Source: Petrosia ficiformis (lineage: Eukaryota > Porifera > Demospongiae > Haplosclerida > Petrosiidae). From it: a DNA stretch of 64,000 nt. The notes under the pieces were generated by a model that was given only the letters and a program-made list of their open reading frames with translations, had not been told where the DNA came from and did no database searches. The stretch covers positions 7,205,701 through 7,269,700 of the forward strand of contig OX345637.1 in assembly GCA_947044365.1 (NCBI GenBank), given 5' to 3'. Below are positions 1 to 12,470 of the stretch, one piece after another. The position numbers were made by a program, and so were the translations under genes. Each line of letters opens with the position of its first letter. Position 1 is the stretch's first letter.

Positions 1-393
1 TGTTATTGGTCCTAGACCAGACGGCTTTCGATTAATCCAAATCATAAGAGAATTTTGTAACCCAATAGCAACTAACCCTTTCTTCCTAAAAACAGATCCA
101 GGAGGAATAACTAAATTCCATATTTGTTGGAGACCGCTACCTATGTGTGCATATGTGTGTGTGTGTGTATGTAGGTATGTGTGTAGGTGTGTGCATTAAA
201 AAATGTTTGCCCTGTTACTATAGTGATAAAAGATAGTTTGGACAAAGTAAAATAAACAGACAAGCCAAAGGGGAGGGAAGAATATCAAAACAATGAAAAT
301 CACTACACTTCAATCAACTTATGTATGTATAATTATAATGTATGTGCATATCAATTAATTGTGTGCCATGTATATACATGTTGTGTGTGTGTG

Positions 394-424
<31 letters not shown>

Positions 425-3400
425 AGGTGTGTATATGTGTGTGTGCGTGTGTGTGCGTGTGTGTGTGTGTGTGTGTGTATGTATGTGTGTAGGTATGTAC
501 ATATATATGTATGTATATATGTATGTATGCATGTATGTATATATGTATGTATGTAGTCTACGTACAAACATATGTACGTATGTATGTATGTATGTATATA
601 TCTATGTATATATCAAAAGTACAGCTGTGATAATTATACAGCTAAGTGGGTATAAATATGTATATTGGGTGTAGTCATATAGGGCTATAACCATTTCTCT
701 ACTACAACTACAAAACCACAATCCAACGTTGTAGCAACTAAATAGCCTATAATATTATAATTAAATAATAATTTAAAAAACTAAAGAGTTTGCAGGGATA
801 TGAAAACCAAGTACTACCGTACTCTCTGATTATGACATAGTGTATAATAATTCTTATTATGTGATCAATTTGGAAAACCCACACTTGTGGCATATAATAA
901 TTTTGAACAAACACCTTCCTTTGCTATTCAGCGATTTTGCACAGGAAGCCAATGAAATTTGAAGCCTTGGAAGACCAGTTAATGCTTCTCTTAGATAACC
1001 AATTTAGTTTGCTTGCTGTATAAAATTGCCAAATAGCGAGTGTTTGAAGGTAAGCATTTGTTCAAAATTATTATGCGCTCAAGTGTTGTTTTCCTAAATT
1101 GGTCACATATAATGTAGTCAATGGTTACATGAAAAAGGAGCCTAATTATATACTTGAATAATTTATTAAACAACAGAACATCCTCACACTTCATTTTGTT
1201 TATTTTCAACAAAGGACTGTATTTTATTTTTCACGAACGACCGAATAGAGTAGACCTAATAATTATTAGTAATCTAATAATCCAGAATTAAATGAACAGC
1301 CCACATGAAAGTTCTCAACAATGCACTGTTTTCATAAACAGACATTAGTTATTCTGCTATTAATAGCAGCTGCTCATGATATTTGATGTGTGAGCTGATA
1401 ATTACTAATCTTATACCAAAACTATTACATAAATCTGTGTAATAGTAAATATTAAAATACATGAAGATAATTCGTACAAGACAACTCACTATGAACACAA
1501 GGACCTCAAACATAACATACAGCTGCAAAATGGAACATACTATGTTAAAACATAAGGCACTAGAAGAATGATTGTGAATGCGAACTATGATCAATCAGAC
1601 AGCTATCTTTAAACGTTTGACTCAGAAGAAAGTTTTATGGATATTAATACTTTTATGACAGTCCATTTAAATAACCATGTCAAGTCTTCATTTACAAAAT
1701 TTGTCGAGGGGGGGGGGGGATAATTATATGAAAATGGTACAAGTATACGTAAAAAGATTGTTGATCGTTCCAAATTAAATTTATGAAACATTCTCTGAGG
1801 TCAAGGTAAACATAAATGACCTTTAGCATACCAAACATATATGCATGTATAATAAAGTATGTCAGTAATGAATTAATGTTGACAAGAAAACAAATGGCGT
1901 GGTTTTGCAGCATCATACATGCAACTTCAGCAAAATACTTTAAGGTGACAATGTATTGTTTATTAGTAATAATCTCAGTGTAGTTTTAACAGTGTAACAT
2001 AATCATCAATACAGTCTAGCGTTGTAAGAGTAATGAGTTAGCATTTCTGTTGTAATAGTAAAACAGACTATATTTTTAATTTTATTCATTACAATAATTA
2101 GTTGTATAACCAGACACAAAAAGTGTTATATTTATATGGTTTTGTATGGTATATATAAGAAGTATGTTAGGTGTATAGGCATTGTTAGGGTTATATCAGG
2201 ATATAACATAATGTTATATTTATATAGTCTGGTATGGTATATATAAAAAGTATGTTAGGTGTATAAGCATTGTTAGTGTAATAATATTTTATGTTGATGT
2301 ATTTCTCCTCACTCATATTTAATTCTGTATTTAGCTCTTCATATGAAGCAACAACCGTTATAGTACTAATACGTTTAGTTATAATTGTGTGAAATATATA
2401 CAGTTCGTTACTATTAACTATTACCCTTCTTATCTCGTCCATACCAAATCCATACTCTGATAATAGTTTCATGATCTTCAGTTAATAGGTTTACAAGTAT
2501 TAACTACAATAACTAGTAGTTACTAATTGTTGTGACACATGTAAATAGTTTTAGTTATAGTATTGTTAACAGTTTAAACCAAATTTACAAACACAATTAT
2601 TTTCATGGCCAGGCTATATATATATAGCCTTGGTGCTCATTTTTGACTGCAAAAGTTGTTTCAGATTGGATTGCAACTTCTCCTAGAAATTACATAATGA
2701 TATCCTTGTTAGGTTTCTAAAGTTTTGATATAAAATGTTGTCTGTAGAAACCGTGAGCATTTTAGTGTGCTCTGAGAAATGACCTACAACAAACTTCATG
2801 GAATGATCAATTATATTTTTTTCAGTATAAAAAGATTAACTTAGAAATGACATTATACACACTGATGCTATCCATACTACACATATCCAGGCTCTTAGGA
2901 TAGTGGAGAAAAAGGCCTGGATTCAACTGTTTGCGCATGTGCTAATTAATGTGCAAAATAACACATAGTCACTGGAGGGTGTGTCAGTTTGTAGTACACA
3001 ACAATATGGCCAAGATCTGCTCCTGGTTTGGAACAAGCAGAGATCACTGGATCAAAACTAGCCATATTGATTGTACTACTTATTTTCAGCTAACTGAAAC
3101 AGAAAGATTACAATAGTTCACAGATGTCCAAGATATCTGGGAAATTAAACAGATAATTAGTGCATGCATGCACAAACAGTTGAACCAAGGCTCAATTTCT
3201 CCTCCATTTTAAGAGCCTGAGTACAAGACTACACTACATATAGCTAGTTACCACAAATGTTAGCATTATGTTGAGTTCAAACAAACTATTGGAGTAAACT
3301 GATGGTAATTAATGTTTGTGGGTACTAATTTTGGTGTTATTTAACAAATACAACATAATTGCTAATATTTATACATATGGCATCATCAATTAACACTATA

Positions 3401-4781
3401 AGTTGACAATTATTGTGCTACAACAAACTGTAATGAATACGTGTTTAGTAGTATGATAATAATGACCACAATAATTATTGATCAATTTTTAATTTAGTCA
3501 CAATGCCTTAATAAAAGTGATTTTAGCTATAATTATAGTTAAATAACACTGGTCAATTACATATTCAAGTAAAGAGTGCCAAGCAAAGTGAATACATACA
3601 TTATATTTCACAAAAGATTCTGAGAAATGTTGCCACTACTATACTTAATTGATATCAAACATTCATATATACATACAGCTCATGTGAATAAGATGTGATA
3701 TGAAACACGAATTAATCACAGATGCAATTTATTTGCTTCACCACTCACCTCCATAGGTTAGTATATTACCATACATAATTTTGCTGCCAAAGAGAATCGT
3801 CAGTGCATCACGTCGCACATAAATTTCCCCTGACTGATTTAATTGGTATATGATGTCACCAAGTCTGCGAAAGCTTTGTTTTTCTGAAAATAGTAGTACA
3901 GCTTGTGATCTGACTATGTCTTTATCCACTAGTTTCTCTGATGTCCTACCTATATGAATGTGTATTTATGTAGGTAAGGGTTTGTACGTATGTATGTATG
4001 TCTTTCTGTCTGTTTTTCTGTCTGTCTGTCTGTCTGTCTGTATGTATGTATGTATGTATGTATGTATATATGTATGTATGTATGTGTGTGTGTGTGTTTG
4101 TGTGTATGTATGAATGTATGGCAAGCATATGTTTACACTATATGTACACGTCATACAATATGTTAGGTATGTACATTTGATTGTAGTGTGTTAAGGGACA
4201 CAAGTTGGAGGCGGCGTATATATTCATAACATTGTTTTAACTACAACCATTCATTATAACGATTGAAGTGAATATATACATGTACATGTCACACAACGTG
4301 TAGGTACATAACAAATCTCATGAATTAAGAGACGATTCAATTGGAGGTGGCATATTCATTCAAGTGATTGAAGTGGAATAAAGCATTTCACAGCTAGACT
4401 TGGTGGCAGCTAGATGGAATGGGCGGTTTATTAGTTAGCTTTTATTGGCACTACCAAACTGTTTGGTTTGTGGGTATATGTAACCTTCTGTTGTCATGAC
4501 GATAATTTGTAGTTTACATTGGTATAATTTGAAGATAAGCAACACAATTCAATTAAGATAGAAATCAGTCCCATATCCAAGTGTAAAATCATTAAGCCAT
4601 TAAAATTTAATTAATTAAAATCGTCATGGTAACCAAGAGTATCCAGACAGTTGAGTAACCAAAATCCAGTTATGCTAGTATTGTTGTTCCTACAAATAAT
4701 AAATTATGACTAAAACTTATAATAATTAAGTAAATTACATTATCACCGGAGAAGCCATTATTATTATTTGTAGTTTTATAG

Positions 4782-4833
<52 letters not shown>

Positions 4834-7800
4834 TTGTAAAAGCATAATTCACTTTAATAGCAACATGTATAATAGGAAGTAGGAATGAGGGATGTGTACT
4901 AATTAACAAGATGACATTAGAATTGTATAATAATTATATTAATTATTGCTTCCACTGATAATGGCACATCCTTTATAACGGTATTAATGTATGCATCTGT
5001 CATCCTCATATTGTCATCCTCATATTCCCATCCTTATACTTATATTGTCATACTTATATTGCATTGTTCCTGATAGTGGTATCATAATAATTATCATTAT
5101 GTATGTACTACACCTTTACTATATTAACAGCAAAGTTCTTGTTGTGACAATAGTTCCCACAGATAAAGACAAAATTATATTTTAATAATAATTATGACTC
5201 TGTGTATACAATAGTAGATAGTAGACAAGATGTTTCCCAGAGATTGGATTAAGGGTATATTCATTAATTAAATTGATATTAATATCTAATCAGATATATA
5301 AAAAAGGTCAAAGGTCAAATGTCGAGCGTTTGGAGTGTTATATTACATACCACCTGATATGTTGGTGTGCCCTTATTGACAAGTTATAATCTGTCTCACC
5401 AAAGAGGCTGGTATTAGCCACTGATTAATTAGCGATTATGTAAGGTTATGCTGTTGTTTGTTGAACAGAAAACATTCTGGCAGCTTTTTCATTTTTGTAT
5501 GTATTCATCTGTTACCAATAAAACCCACAACTGCAGATCTTTCTAGTCTATCGTTGTCATAGTTAAGTATAATAAAACCACTTTTGGTAGGGCTTGAGAT
5601 TTATAGTTAATTAAATTATAACTAAATTACAATAACTATAACAAACAAATTATAACTGCAGAAATTTACTCTGAAAATATTTATTTTATGTTATTTCATG
5701 CCCTCCCAAATACAGGCTGGACAGTAGAAACCAGTAAAAACTTTAGGTAGTTAATAATTACACTTTTGCTGTTTCTAAAGTCCACTCGACATCGGTGATA
5801 CCATAAACACAGGCTTACTTTCCATCAAGCTAGTTAGCCGCTGGTTTGCCGCTGGTTTGCAGTGGTTAGTAAATAAATTAAAAATCTCTCTCATATTCTC
5901 ATGTGAAGAGATCTTGTATAACAGCCACTGAACTCTATTGTATGAGGCAGTGTGTTCTTGGTCACTACCATAAATAACACTATTGAAAAGATATTGTAGG
6001 GAAAATATATACAAAGTTAAGTCATCATGTGTAACCCTTATGCCTTGAGATTGCCTTGTTAGCATAAAAATTTTACCTGCATGATGATGTCATTCATTTA
6101 TTAACTGCATCATTTTTGCACTATCTATATGTATCACAGATAGATAATTGACTCTATGATCACCACAGAATGTCAAAAGGGGAATACCATATTTGAGTTG
6201 TAAACATCATATCACATTAGCTTTGTACTATTGTTTGTAGAGTGTTGTGTTGGTGAACTTGCACATAGCTCATCAGTAAAAAGTGTGAAGGAGAATGCAA
6301 AGAGAAACTAACCACAACTAAAAGTATTTAAGGACTTGGAACTAACTATAGCAAACACTTATATAGTTACCAAAACAACACTATAGATTTATACTAATGT
6401 CGATATTTCATCAAAATATCAACATTAGTACCAATATTGTGTATTCATGTATTTTCACTACTAATTACGTAATGAACATTAAAAATAATATAATTATAGT
6501 TATAATGTAATTATTATAATTGTATAATGATAATTATAATTGTATCTATCATGTTTCAAATATCTTTGTTGTCTCAAGATAATCTCAAAGAGAATTTGTA
6601 TTTATTTTGCTGATTTTTATTAAAGTTTAAATATATATTAATCATTGATTCTAAAGAGTCCCTACTATATTTTGTTATTTTTTACTAAAATCACAAACAT
6701 TTTCAGCCCTTAAGATTTTATAAGTCAATAATTAGGTAATCAGTCAGCTACTTATGAGTGAAACACAGTTGCATTGACTTTATAGAAACAGAAATGAATG
6801 AGTAAAGAAATCTTAGAATACAACACGCAAGGAAAATACTATATAGTATATAAGTAATACACTATTCCTCTGTAAAAAAAATTCTGGAAACCAACACACA
6901 TACACTAGTAACAACAACAGCAGAAAGTAATAAAACAAATTTATCGAAAAGATTACTATACGTATTGTCTTTTTCTATGCAGCAATAAATAGTATGATAT
7001 CCAAATGATTTGTAATGCTGCACCATGAAGACATCAATAGCACAATTATCATACCAAACTCTTATATATGCAGACAAATCCATATTAATTGAGCTCGCAT
7101 ACATGGATATCCCCGACACACAAATCCATACTGAGCTCATGTTTACATGGATATCTATGCCGCCTAGTACTAGTACTGTTGAATGAATATAAAATATTCA
7201 TAGTCAGTTAAGGATGGTCACAGACTCACTTGGGGTTGAGAATATCATCAACAATAAAAACATAATCCAGACAGATCAAATTAATTTGATAACAAATCAG
7301 ACATGATTGTTAGTTTAATTACAGTATTGGATATCCATTGTCTGATATGTTTGATTATTCATGATTTTATAAATTTATATTTTAGCTACATACACACATT
7401 AACATACAGATATCCGCCCACTATGTTCAGTAGAATGTCAATTACAATGTAGAGTAAGGCGTTTTAATTAATTCACACACACTCACCGGTAATGAAAGTA
7501 CTTTCTGAACCTTGAATTATTAACTCATGAAGGGTGTTCTCTTCGTGACGTGAAATTGGAAGGTGGAGGAAACAAGGAGGAAGGGATGCAGAAGAAGACA
7601 GATATAGGGGAGGGTTACGAACAGCATTTTCGTCTTGCAAAAAAACCTGAGTCATCTTTACCAACAGAGGATTTAAGTGATCTGGGTCATGTCCAATAAA
7701 AACCAAGGTCCTGTGCCGAAATAGTTCTTTTAAATGAAAAAATAAAGCCTGTTTTGTAAGCATGGTTTCATATGCAGATGTATATAGTATTAGTGATTGT

Positions 7801-8294
7801 AAATCAGTATGGTGGCCATGTATATGGTAAAACCCATTTAATCTCCCATCAATCCACTGTTCCAGTTGGTCACTGTTAGTTGATAAGATTGGTTTCATAC
7901 CTGAAATTGCATCCATAATGCTATCATAATGTGTATATACCAGCCTACACCCATAAGTTTGCAAATTCAACAGAAGTTGAAGTAATGGTGGTTGATGAGA
8001 AGAAAGCAACGGTTGGAGGCCCACTACTGCTGAACAATAATTTATCCATCTTTCTAGATCTCCCTGGTGAGCCAGTGAAGCAGTCAACTCCTTGCATGCA
8101 GCATCTCTATCTGTTTCTACCAGGTCCTGTAACCGCCCACGTTCATCTAGTTTCACCATTTCCAGTCCTGCTGAGATCAACGAGTGGTAAGTCAACTTTA
8201 GGCTACCTGGTACAAATGACAGGCAAGAACGGGCAACCAAAGGCCCGACTACAACAATGCATGTACCAGGGTTGACTTCCAAAAGAGGATTCAT
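1..8294 (-). CDS. SIR2-like (FAM118-related) protein, 3' end beyond window
   Basis: Four exons read right to left: 8294-7487, 6076-5819, 3949-3749 and 140-1 (continues off the window). All junctions are GT/AG and all three introns are phase 1, giving about 470 residues so far. Exon 1 has the landmarks of the SIR2-like fold: a glycine loop after a beta strand (IVVVGP, residues 13-18), YTHYD at 120-124 in place of the family's TTNYD, HIHG at 157-160 (NAD-site histidine-glycine kept) and VFIGHDPD at 198-205. The pattern resembles animal FAM118A/B, whose SIR2-like domain binds or processes NAD; enzymatic activity here is inference. Exons 2-4 form a second module not recognised; its end (QQIWNLVIPP, then LMIWINRK) aligns with the neighbouring paralogue (QEFWHNLLSP, then FVWFNGGK). 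The start ATG aligns with the second ATG pair of the paralogue. Exon 4 joining is supported by phase and homology only. Confidence 0.72.
381..600. repeat. (GT)n / (TATG)n microsatellite
   Basis: Almost pure GT from about 384 to 478 passing into TATG repeats to about 600. Open frames over it on both strands are low-complexity artefacts. Confidence 0.9.
2124..2300. repeat. 89-bp direct duplication
   Basis: Two near-identical copies starting GTTATATTTATAT at about 2124 and 2213, each ending in a run related to GTATAGGCATTGTTAG. Confidence 0.7.
2875..3245. mobile_element. Foldback MITE-like element
   Basis: Long terminal inverted repeats: CAGGCTCTTA near 2889 followed about 30 bases later by TTCAACTGTTTG is mirrored by CAAACAGTTGAA then TAAGAGCCTG near 3175-3222. 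A second inner inverted pair (AATATGGC near 3003 and GCCATATT near 3061) suggests the whole element folds on itself. No clear target-site duplication was seen, so the ends are approximate. Confidence 0.6.
3985..4112. repeat. (TCTG)n/(TATG)n microsatellite
   Basis: Runs of TCTG then TATG then GT in intron 2 of the SIR2-like gene. Confidence 0.85.
4787..4831. repeat. (TA)n microsatellite
   Basis: About 22 uninterrupted TA units within intron 2 of the SIR2-like gene. Confidence 0.9.
6077..7486 (-). other. Intron 1 of the SIR2-like gene
   Basis: AT-rich intron without a recognisable repeat family or exon. The 92-codon frame at 6862-7140 has no similarity I recognise and no splice context. Confidence 0.5.
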
Positions 8295-8595
8295 ATCACA
8301 GAAGCAAAGAAATAGCTCTCATCAAACGGTTTCATCTGCATTCTCAAAATCAATGCATTTTTTTCGGCGGAAATAATGAGGTAATTAGATGCGCGCGCAC
8401 TAATTAATTATCATAATTACGCCCACTTCAATTATAATGATTAAAATTTTGTAATTCAAGTGTGAAACAGTAGTAGCACAAAAAGTATCCCAATAATTAA
8501 ATAGAAATGTATTGTGATAATTTTTTAAGGTTCAATAAAAGGAAAAAGGAAAAAAAGGAAGGAAAAGAAAATTAAGCATTAACTAAAACATTGAT
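8295..8595. other. Short gap between two tandem minus-strand genes
   Basis: About 300 bases between the ETS stop codon and the ATG of the next SIR2-like gene. It must hold the 3' end of one transcript and the promoter of the next. Purine-rich near 8530-8570; no clear AATAAA on the minus strand was seen. Confidence 0.4.
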
Positions 8596-10875
8596 TTAAT
8601 CAACTACTAAAACTTCTCTTGAGCCTCGTAAATCTCCAGATCTGGACAAACCATTGTTTACGATTGAAAGTTGGTGAGTCTGCATTTGTGAGTAACGTTT
8701 GTTAATATAGTACAACACTGAGGAACAAAACCTATAGCTGAATTCTTTTCCTGATACTGGAACTAAAATAGGTGGAGATTTCGTGCAGTAATAGTGCAGA
8801 GCTCTCTTAAATTTCCCATAATCCAGAGACCTGTCCTTCAGGAAGGTACTCCATAGCTTTGCCAGTTCTTTTGGCTGTTTAATTTGGAATTCTAAAGTAG
8901 ACGAATGATTCCATTGTATAAGGTGAGTATAAGAGTTTGAGAGAATTAACTCGAGAAGAAACTGCCATAAGCTTATTTGGCTACTTTCTGTGGGGAGAAA
9001 AAAGCAAAGATAAGATAAATTTAACATTTGATGCTATTTAGTTAAGTATAAACAAGAGTAACTGTAGAGAAAGTAAGTTGATTAGCTTGGGGTAACACAA
9101 ACAAGAGGATTTTCTTTAAATGTATAATTGGAAACTTTAACTGAAACTTTACATTTGTGAGAAATGATAATTTAGATTGAAAGCTAAACCCTCGCCGTTA
9201 CAGGTGTACAGGTAGCTGACTAAATTTGGTATTTAGGAAGAGGAACTATTGCTCCACCTAGATACCGAATCCTGAATAAAAAATCCAAATAACGAGGGTA
9301 GTTGAGCATTTTATCAAAATCTTCAAGTGATTGATCTTCTCATCCACTCTACTATCACCTTTTTTTTTTACATTATTATACAATAAGGATGGGCAATATT
9401 TTGATGATTATAACTAAAATTTCCTGATAATTATATTGTTTAAGAAAATAATATTGGTATCGTGGCAAAAATAATGGTTCAGGCTTTCAGTACAATCATA
9501 TCTAAATCAGTTTTTCAACACTGCTTACTCAACAAATAAAAGAAATAGGTAGCCTATGTAATACAAACAATAATTGTTGACACATTATCTATCGTCCATC
9601 CCTATTTGGCCTATGCTTCAAAACATATCAAAAACACTGCCACATTACTAAAAACGTCTAAATTTGTATGTATCCCCACCACTTAAATATCCTTACCTGT
9701 GAGTTGTGGAGATAGTCTGTCATTACTTGAATCCTCTTCATCGCTCCTTTCTTCAAAAGTTGAGGAAGGACTAGAAACAATTCGTAATTGCTTTGCAGGA
9801 CAAGGATCCTTCTTTGCAAGTAGAGAAGATATTTGAGAAGATCTTTCTGAATTTTTGCGCTTTCGGGGTATTTTTAGAGGTTGAGTTGTGGAGGAAAGAG
9901 GTGGTGAGGAAATGGGAATAGGGGGAGAAATGTAACCATTTTGTTGCTTAGCCGAGGATATGGTGTTAGTGGGAGAGACTTGAGATCCATTTGATACTAG
10001 AACTAGATTAGTACCCATTGTAGATGGCATCATGGTTGATAGATAAGGTAAAGTTAGTGATCCATTGACTGCAAGTAAAGGATAGGAAGAGAGAAAAGGT
10101 GCTTGGTACATCATGGACATACCTAGAGGTAGACTGGTGGATTGGGGGAGTAGGTAGGGATTAATTGTTTGAAAAGTGGGATTGGAATACGGAATAGAAT
10201 TCATATTGGTCAGATGTTGCTTGATATTTTCAGAATTTGAAGTACTAACATCAGTATTAAACTTCTTTTCTTCCTCTTCCTTCTTGATCCTGGCTAAGAG
10301 TTTCTTTTTTCGCAATCTCTCCCACTTATTTATTTTATGACGCAAAACTGTATCTATTTGAGCAGACCATTCTTGGTTCTCATCAAGGAATAGATTCTTT
10401 CTTCTTTTAAATGTCCAGTCACCCAATGTCTTCATTGTTTTCTCAGCACCTGGATTTTTTGTTGCAAAATTCTTTGGTTCCTCTTGCAAAAGCTGACGTA
10501 AAAGTTTTGACTCTCGTTTTGAAGGATGGTCACTGCTACGTCTGAAAATGTATTTGCTAAACAGAATCTGATGGCGTGGTGAGGCAGTAATGCTCATATT
10601 TGGTTTGACTTTTGCATGTTGAGCAGGTGGCATTGAAACATGGGGAGGAAGACTTAGCCGTCTCTTCAGTATGCTTGAAGGTATAGAATTTCTGGAATCA
10701 TCTTGGATGAGCTTATGATTTCCAGCTTTCTGTTTAAGTATTGTGTATCTTGGAAACGTTCTGCCAAGATTTTTTTGTGAAGGTGAAGTTGCAGGTTTTG
10801 AGAATCCAACAAAAGGAACTGGTGATGGAGATTTTTGAAGATCTTGAGCTTCAGTGGTGTCACTTGACTTCTCTT
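8596..10875 (-). CDS. ETS-domain DNA-binding exons (C-terminal part of a SIR2-like/ETS gene model)
   Basis: Two exons, 10875-9697 and 8987-8596 (stop), joined in phase 1. The C-terminal exon is an ETS domain: it opens ISLWQFLLELI and keeps the three spaced tryptophans (model residues 747, 765, 785) and the recognition-helix frame YGKFKRALHYYC. The first helix-3 arginine is present (801), but the second, normally arginine, is histidine (804), and the basic loop before the helix is altered. The 393-residue exon upstream has a basic, Lys/Arg-rich stretch with coiled-coil character (KKKLLARIKKEEEEKKF) and a Ser/Pro-rich tail with a nuclear-signal-like KIPRKRKNSE. The 10875 acceptor is phase 1 and the frame stays open back to it with no methionine before 10633, so an upstream coding exon is expected; the nearest in-phase candidate is the SIR2-like exon ending at 13481. 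Confidence 0.82.
8988..9696 (-). other. Last intron of the ETS gene
   Basis: Donor at 9696-9695 (GTAAGG) and acceptor at 8989-8988 (CCCCACAG on the minus strand). AT-rich, nothing else recognised. Confidence 0.6.
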
Positions 10876-11200
10876 CTAAATGGGATAGAAAGAAATGACA
10901 ATCAAATTATAAGTTTGTTAACCACACATACATAAACAATTAAACATGTAATCATGTCTTTCCTCGGACTTTTATATGCCAAAAACAGAAAATGTTTGCA
11001 TTAATAAATAAAATTTAAAAACTAGTTAAATCTCCATCTATGCTTCCAGCAATCATTGTCAGAAATGATTTGATTTTAATTATTAATAATTGATTTAACG
11101 TGTAGTTCAGGACATGGCAAATATTAAATGACTATTCAAATTTTTAAAATTATGATGCACTGCAGTTCTAATATATGTTACATATGTTCACTGCGGATAA

Positions 11201-12258
11201 GCCAAGCATACAGGTGATTCAGTTTGAAATGCTGTTTTTTGACAGAGAGATTTGTGCTGCATGTTGCTGCTTTGTTAAGCCAAACATACAGGTGATTCAG
11301 TTTGAAATACTGTTTGATGGCAGAGAGGTTTGTGCTCCATGTTGCTACTTTGTTAAGCCAAGCATACAGGTGATTCAGTTTGAAATGCTGTTTGATGGCA
11401 GAGAGATTTGTGCTCCATGTTGCTGCTTTGTTAAGCCAAGCATACAGGTGATTCAGTTTGAAACGCTGTTTGATGGCAGAGAGATTTGTGCTCCATGTTG
11501 CTGCTTTGTTAAGCCAAGCATACAGGTGATCCAGTTTGAAATGCTGTTTGATGGCAGAGAGATTTGTGCTCCATGTTGCTGCTTTGTTAAGCTAAGCATA
11601 CAGGTGATTCAGTTTGAAACGCTGTTTGATGGCAGAGAGGTTTGTGCTCCATGTTGCTGCTTTGCTAAGCCAAGCATACAGGTGATCCAGTTTGAAACGC
11701 TGTTTGATGGTAGAGAGATTTGTGCTCCATGTTGCTGCTTTGTTGAACCAAGCATACAGGTGATCCAGTTTGAAACACTGTTTATGACAGAGAGATTGTG
11801 ATCCAGTTTGAAATGCTGTTTGATGGCAGAGAGATTTGTGCTCCATGTTGCTGCTTTGTTGAACCAAGCATACAGGTGATCCAGTTTGAAACACTGTTTT
11901 TTGACAGAGAGATGTGTGCTCCATGTTGCTGCTTTGCTAAGCCAAGCATACGGGTGATCTGGTTTGAAACGCTGTTTGATGGCAGAGGGATTTGTGCTCC
12001 ATGTTGCTGCTTTGTTGAACCAAGCATACAGGTGATCCAGTTTGAAATGCTGTTTTTTGACAGAGAGATGTGTGCTCCATGTTGCTGCTTTGCTAAGCCA
12101 AGCATACAGGTGATCCGGTTTGAAACACTGTTTGATGGCAGAGAGGTTTGTGCTCCATGTTGCTGCTTTGTTAAGCCAAGCATACAAGTGATCCGGTTTG
12201 AAACGCTGTTTGTTGACAGAGAGATTCGTGCTCCATGTTGCCGCGTTTTAGGCTTTTA
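11201..12258. repeat. 78-bp minisatellite, about 13-14 copies
   Basis: Unit begins GCCAAGCATACAGGTGAT and recurs at 11201, 11279, 11357 and onward, with one shortened unit near 11790. Because 78 is a multiple of three, open frames run through it on both strands (a 26-residue cysteine-rich repeat on plus). It lies in the large intron of the proposed SIR2/ETS gene. I regard the frames as by-products. Confidence 0.9.
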
Positions 12259-12286
12259 AAGTCACCGAGGCTGTTATTATAAGTAA

Positions 12287-12470
12287 CATTTATAGTATAG
12301 TTGGCAGGTCTCTCTATCTGATCTATCAGACCTGCCAAGGTTGAGGATGTTTCTAGGTGTATAGTGGCCCTTGACTTTACCTCGGGCCAGTATACAACTG
12401 GAAACACCCTCAACCTTGGCAGGTCGATAAATCAGATAGAGACCTGCCAACCATACTATAAATAATATAG
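12287..12470. repeat. Long inverted repeat (hairpin, possible MITE)
   Basis: Two arms of about 75-80 bases, one starting TATAGTATAGTTGGCAGG and the other ending CCTGCCAACCATACTATA, with matching inner segments ACCTGCCAAGGTTGAG and CTCAACCTTGGCAGGT. TA-rich ends. Confidence 0.8.

Larger units (their letters stand above)
141..3748 (-). other. Intron 3 of the SIR2-like gene
   Basis: No convincing exon inside. It contains a GT-rich microsatellite, an 89-bp duplication near 2124-2300 and a foldback element near 2875-3245. A 93-codon open frame at 2191-2472 lies over the duplication; its only possible acceptor gives the wrong phase for the preceding exon, so it is left out. Confidence 0.5.

Noticed and set aside
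2191..2472. 93-codon frame as a last exon of the SIR2-like gene
   Set aside because: Its possible acceptor is phase 0 while the preceding donor is phase 1, and it overlaps a direct duplication; the segment 1-140 fits better.
7931..8275. 114-codon plus-strand frame
   Set aside because: Antisense shadow of the SIR2-like exon 1, which has family motifs and proper splice sites.
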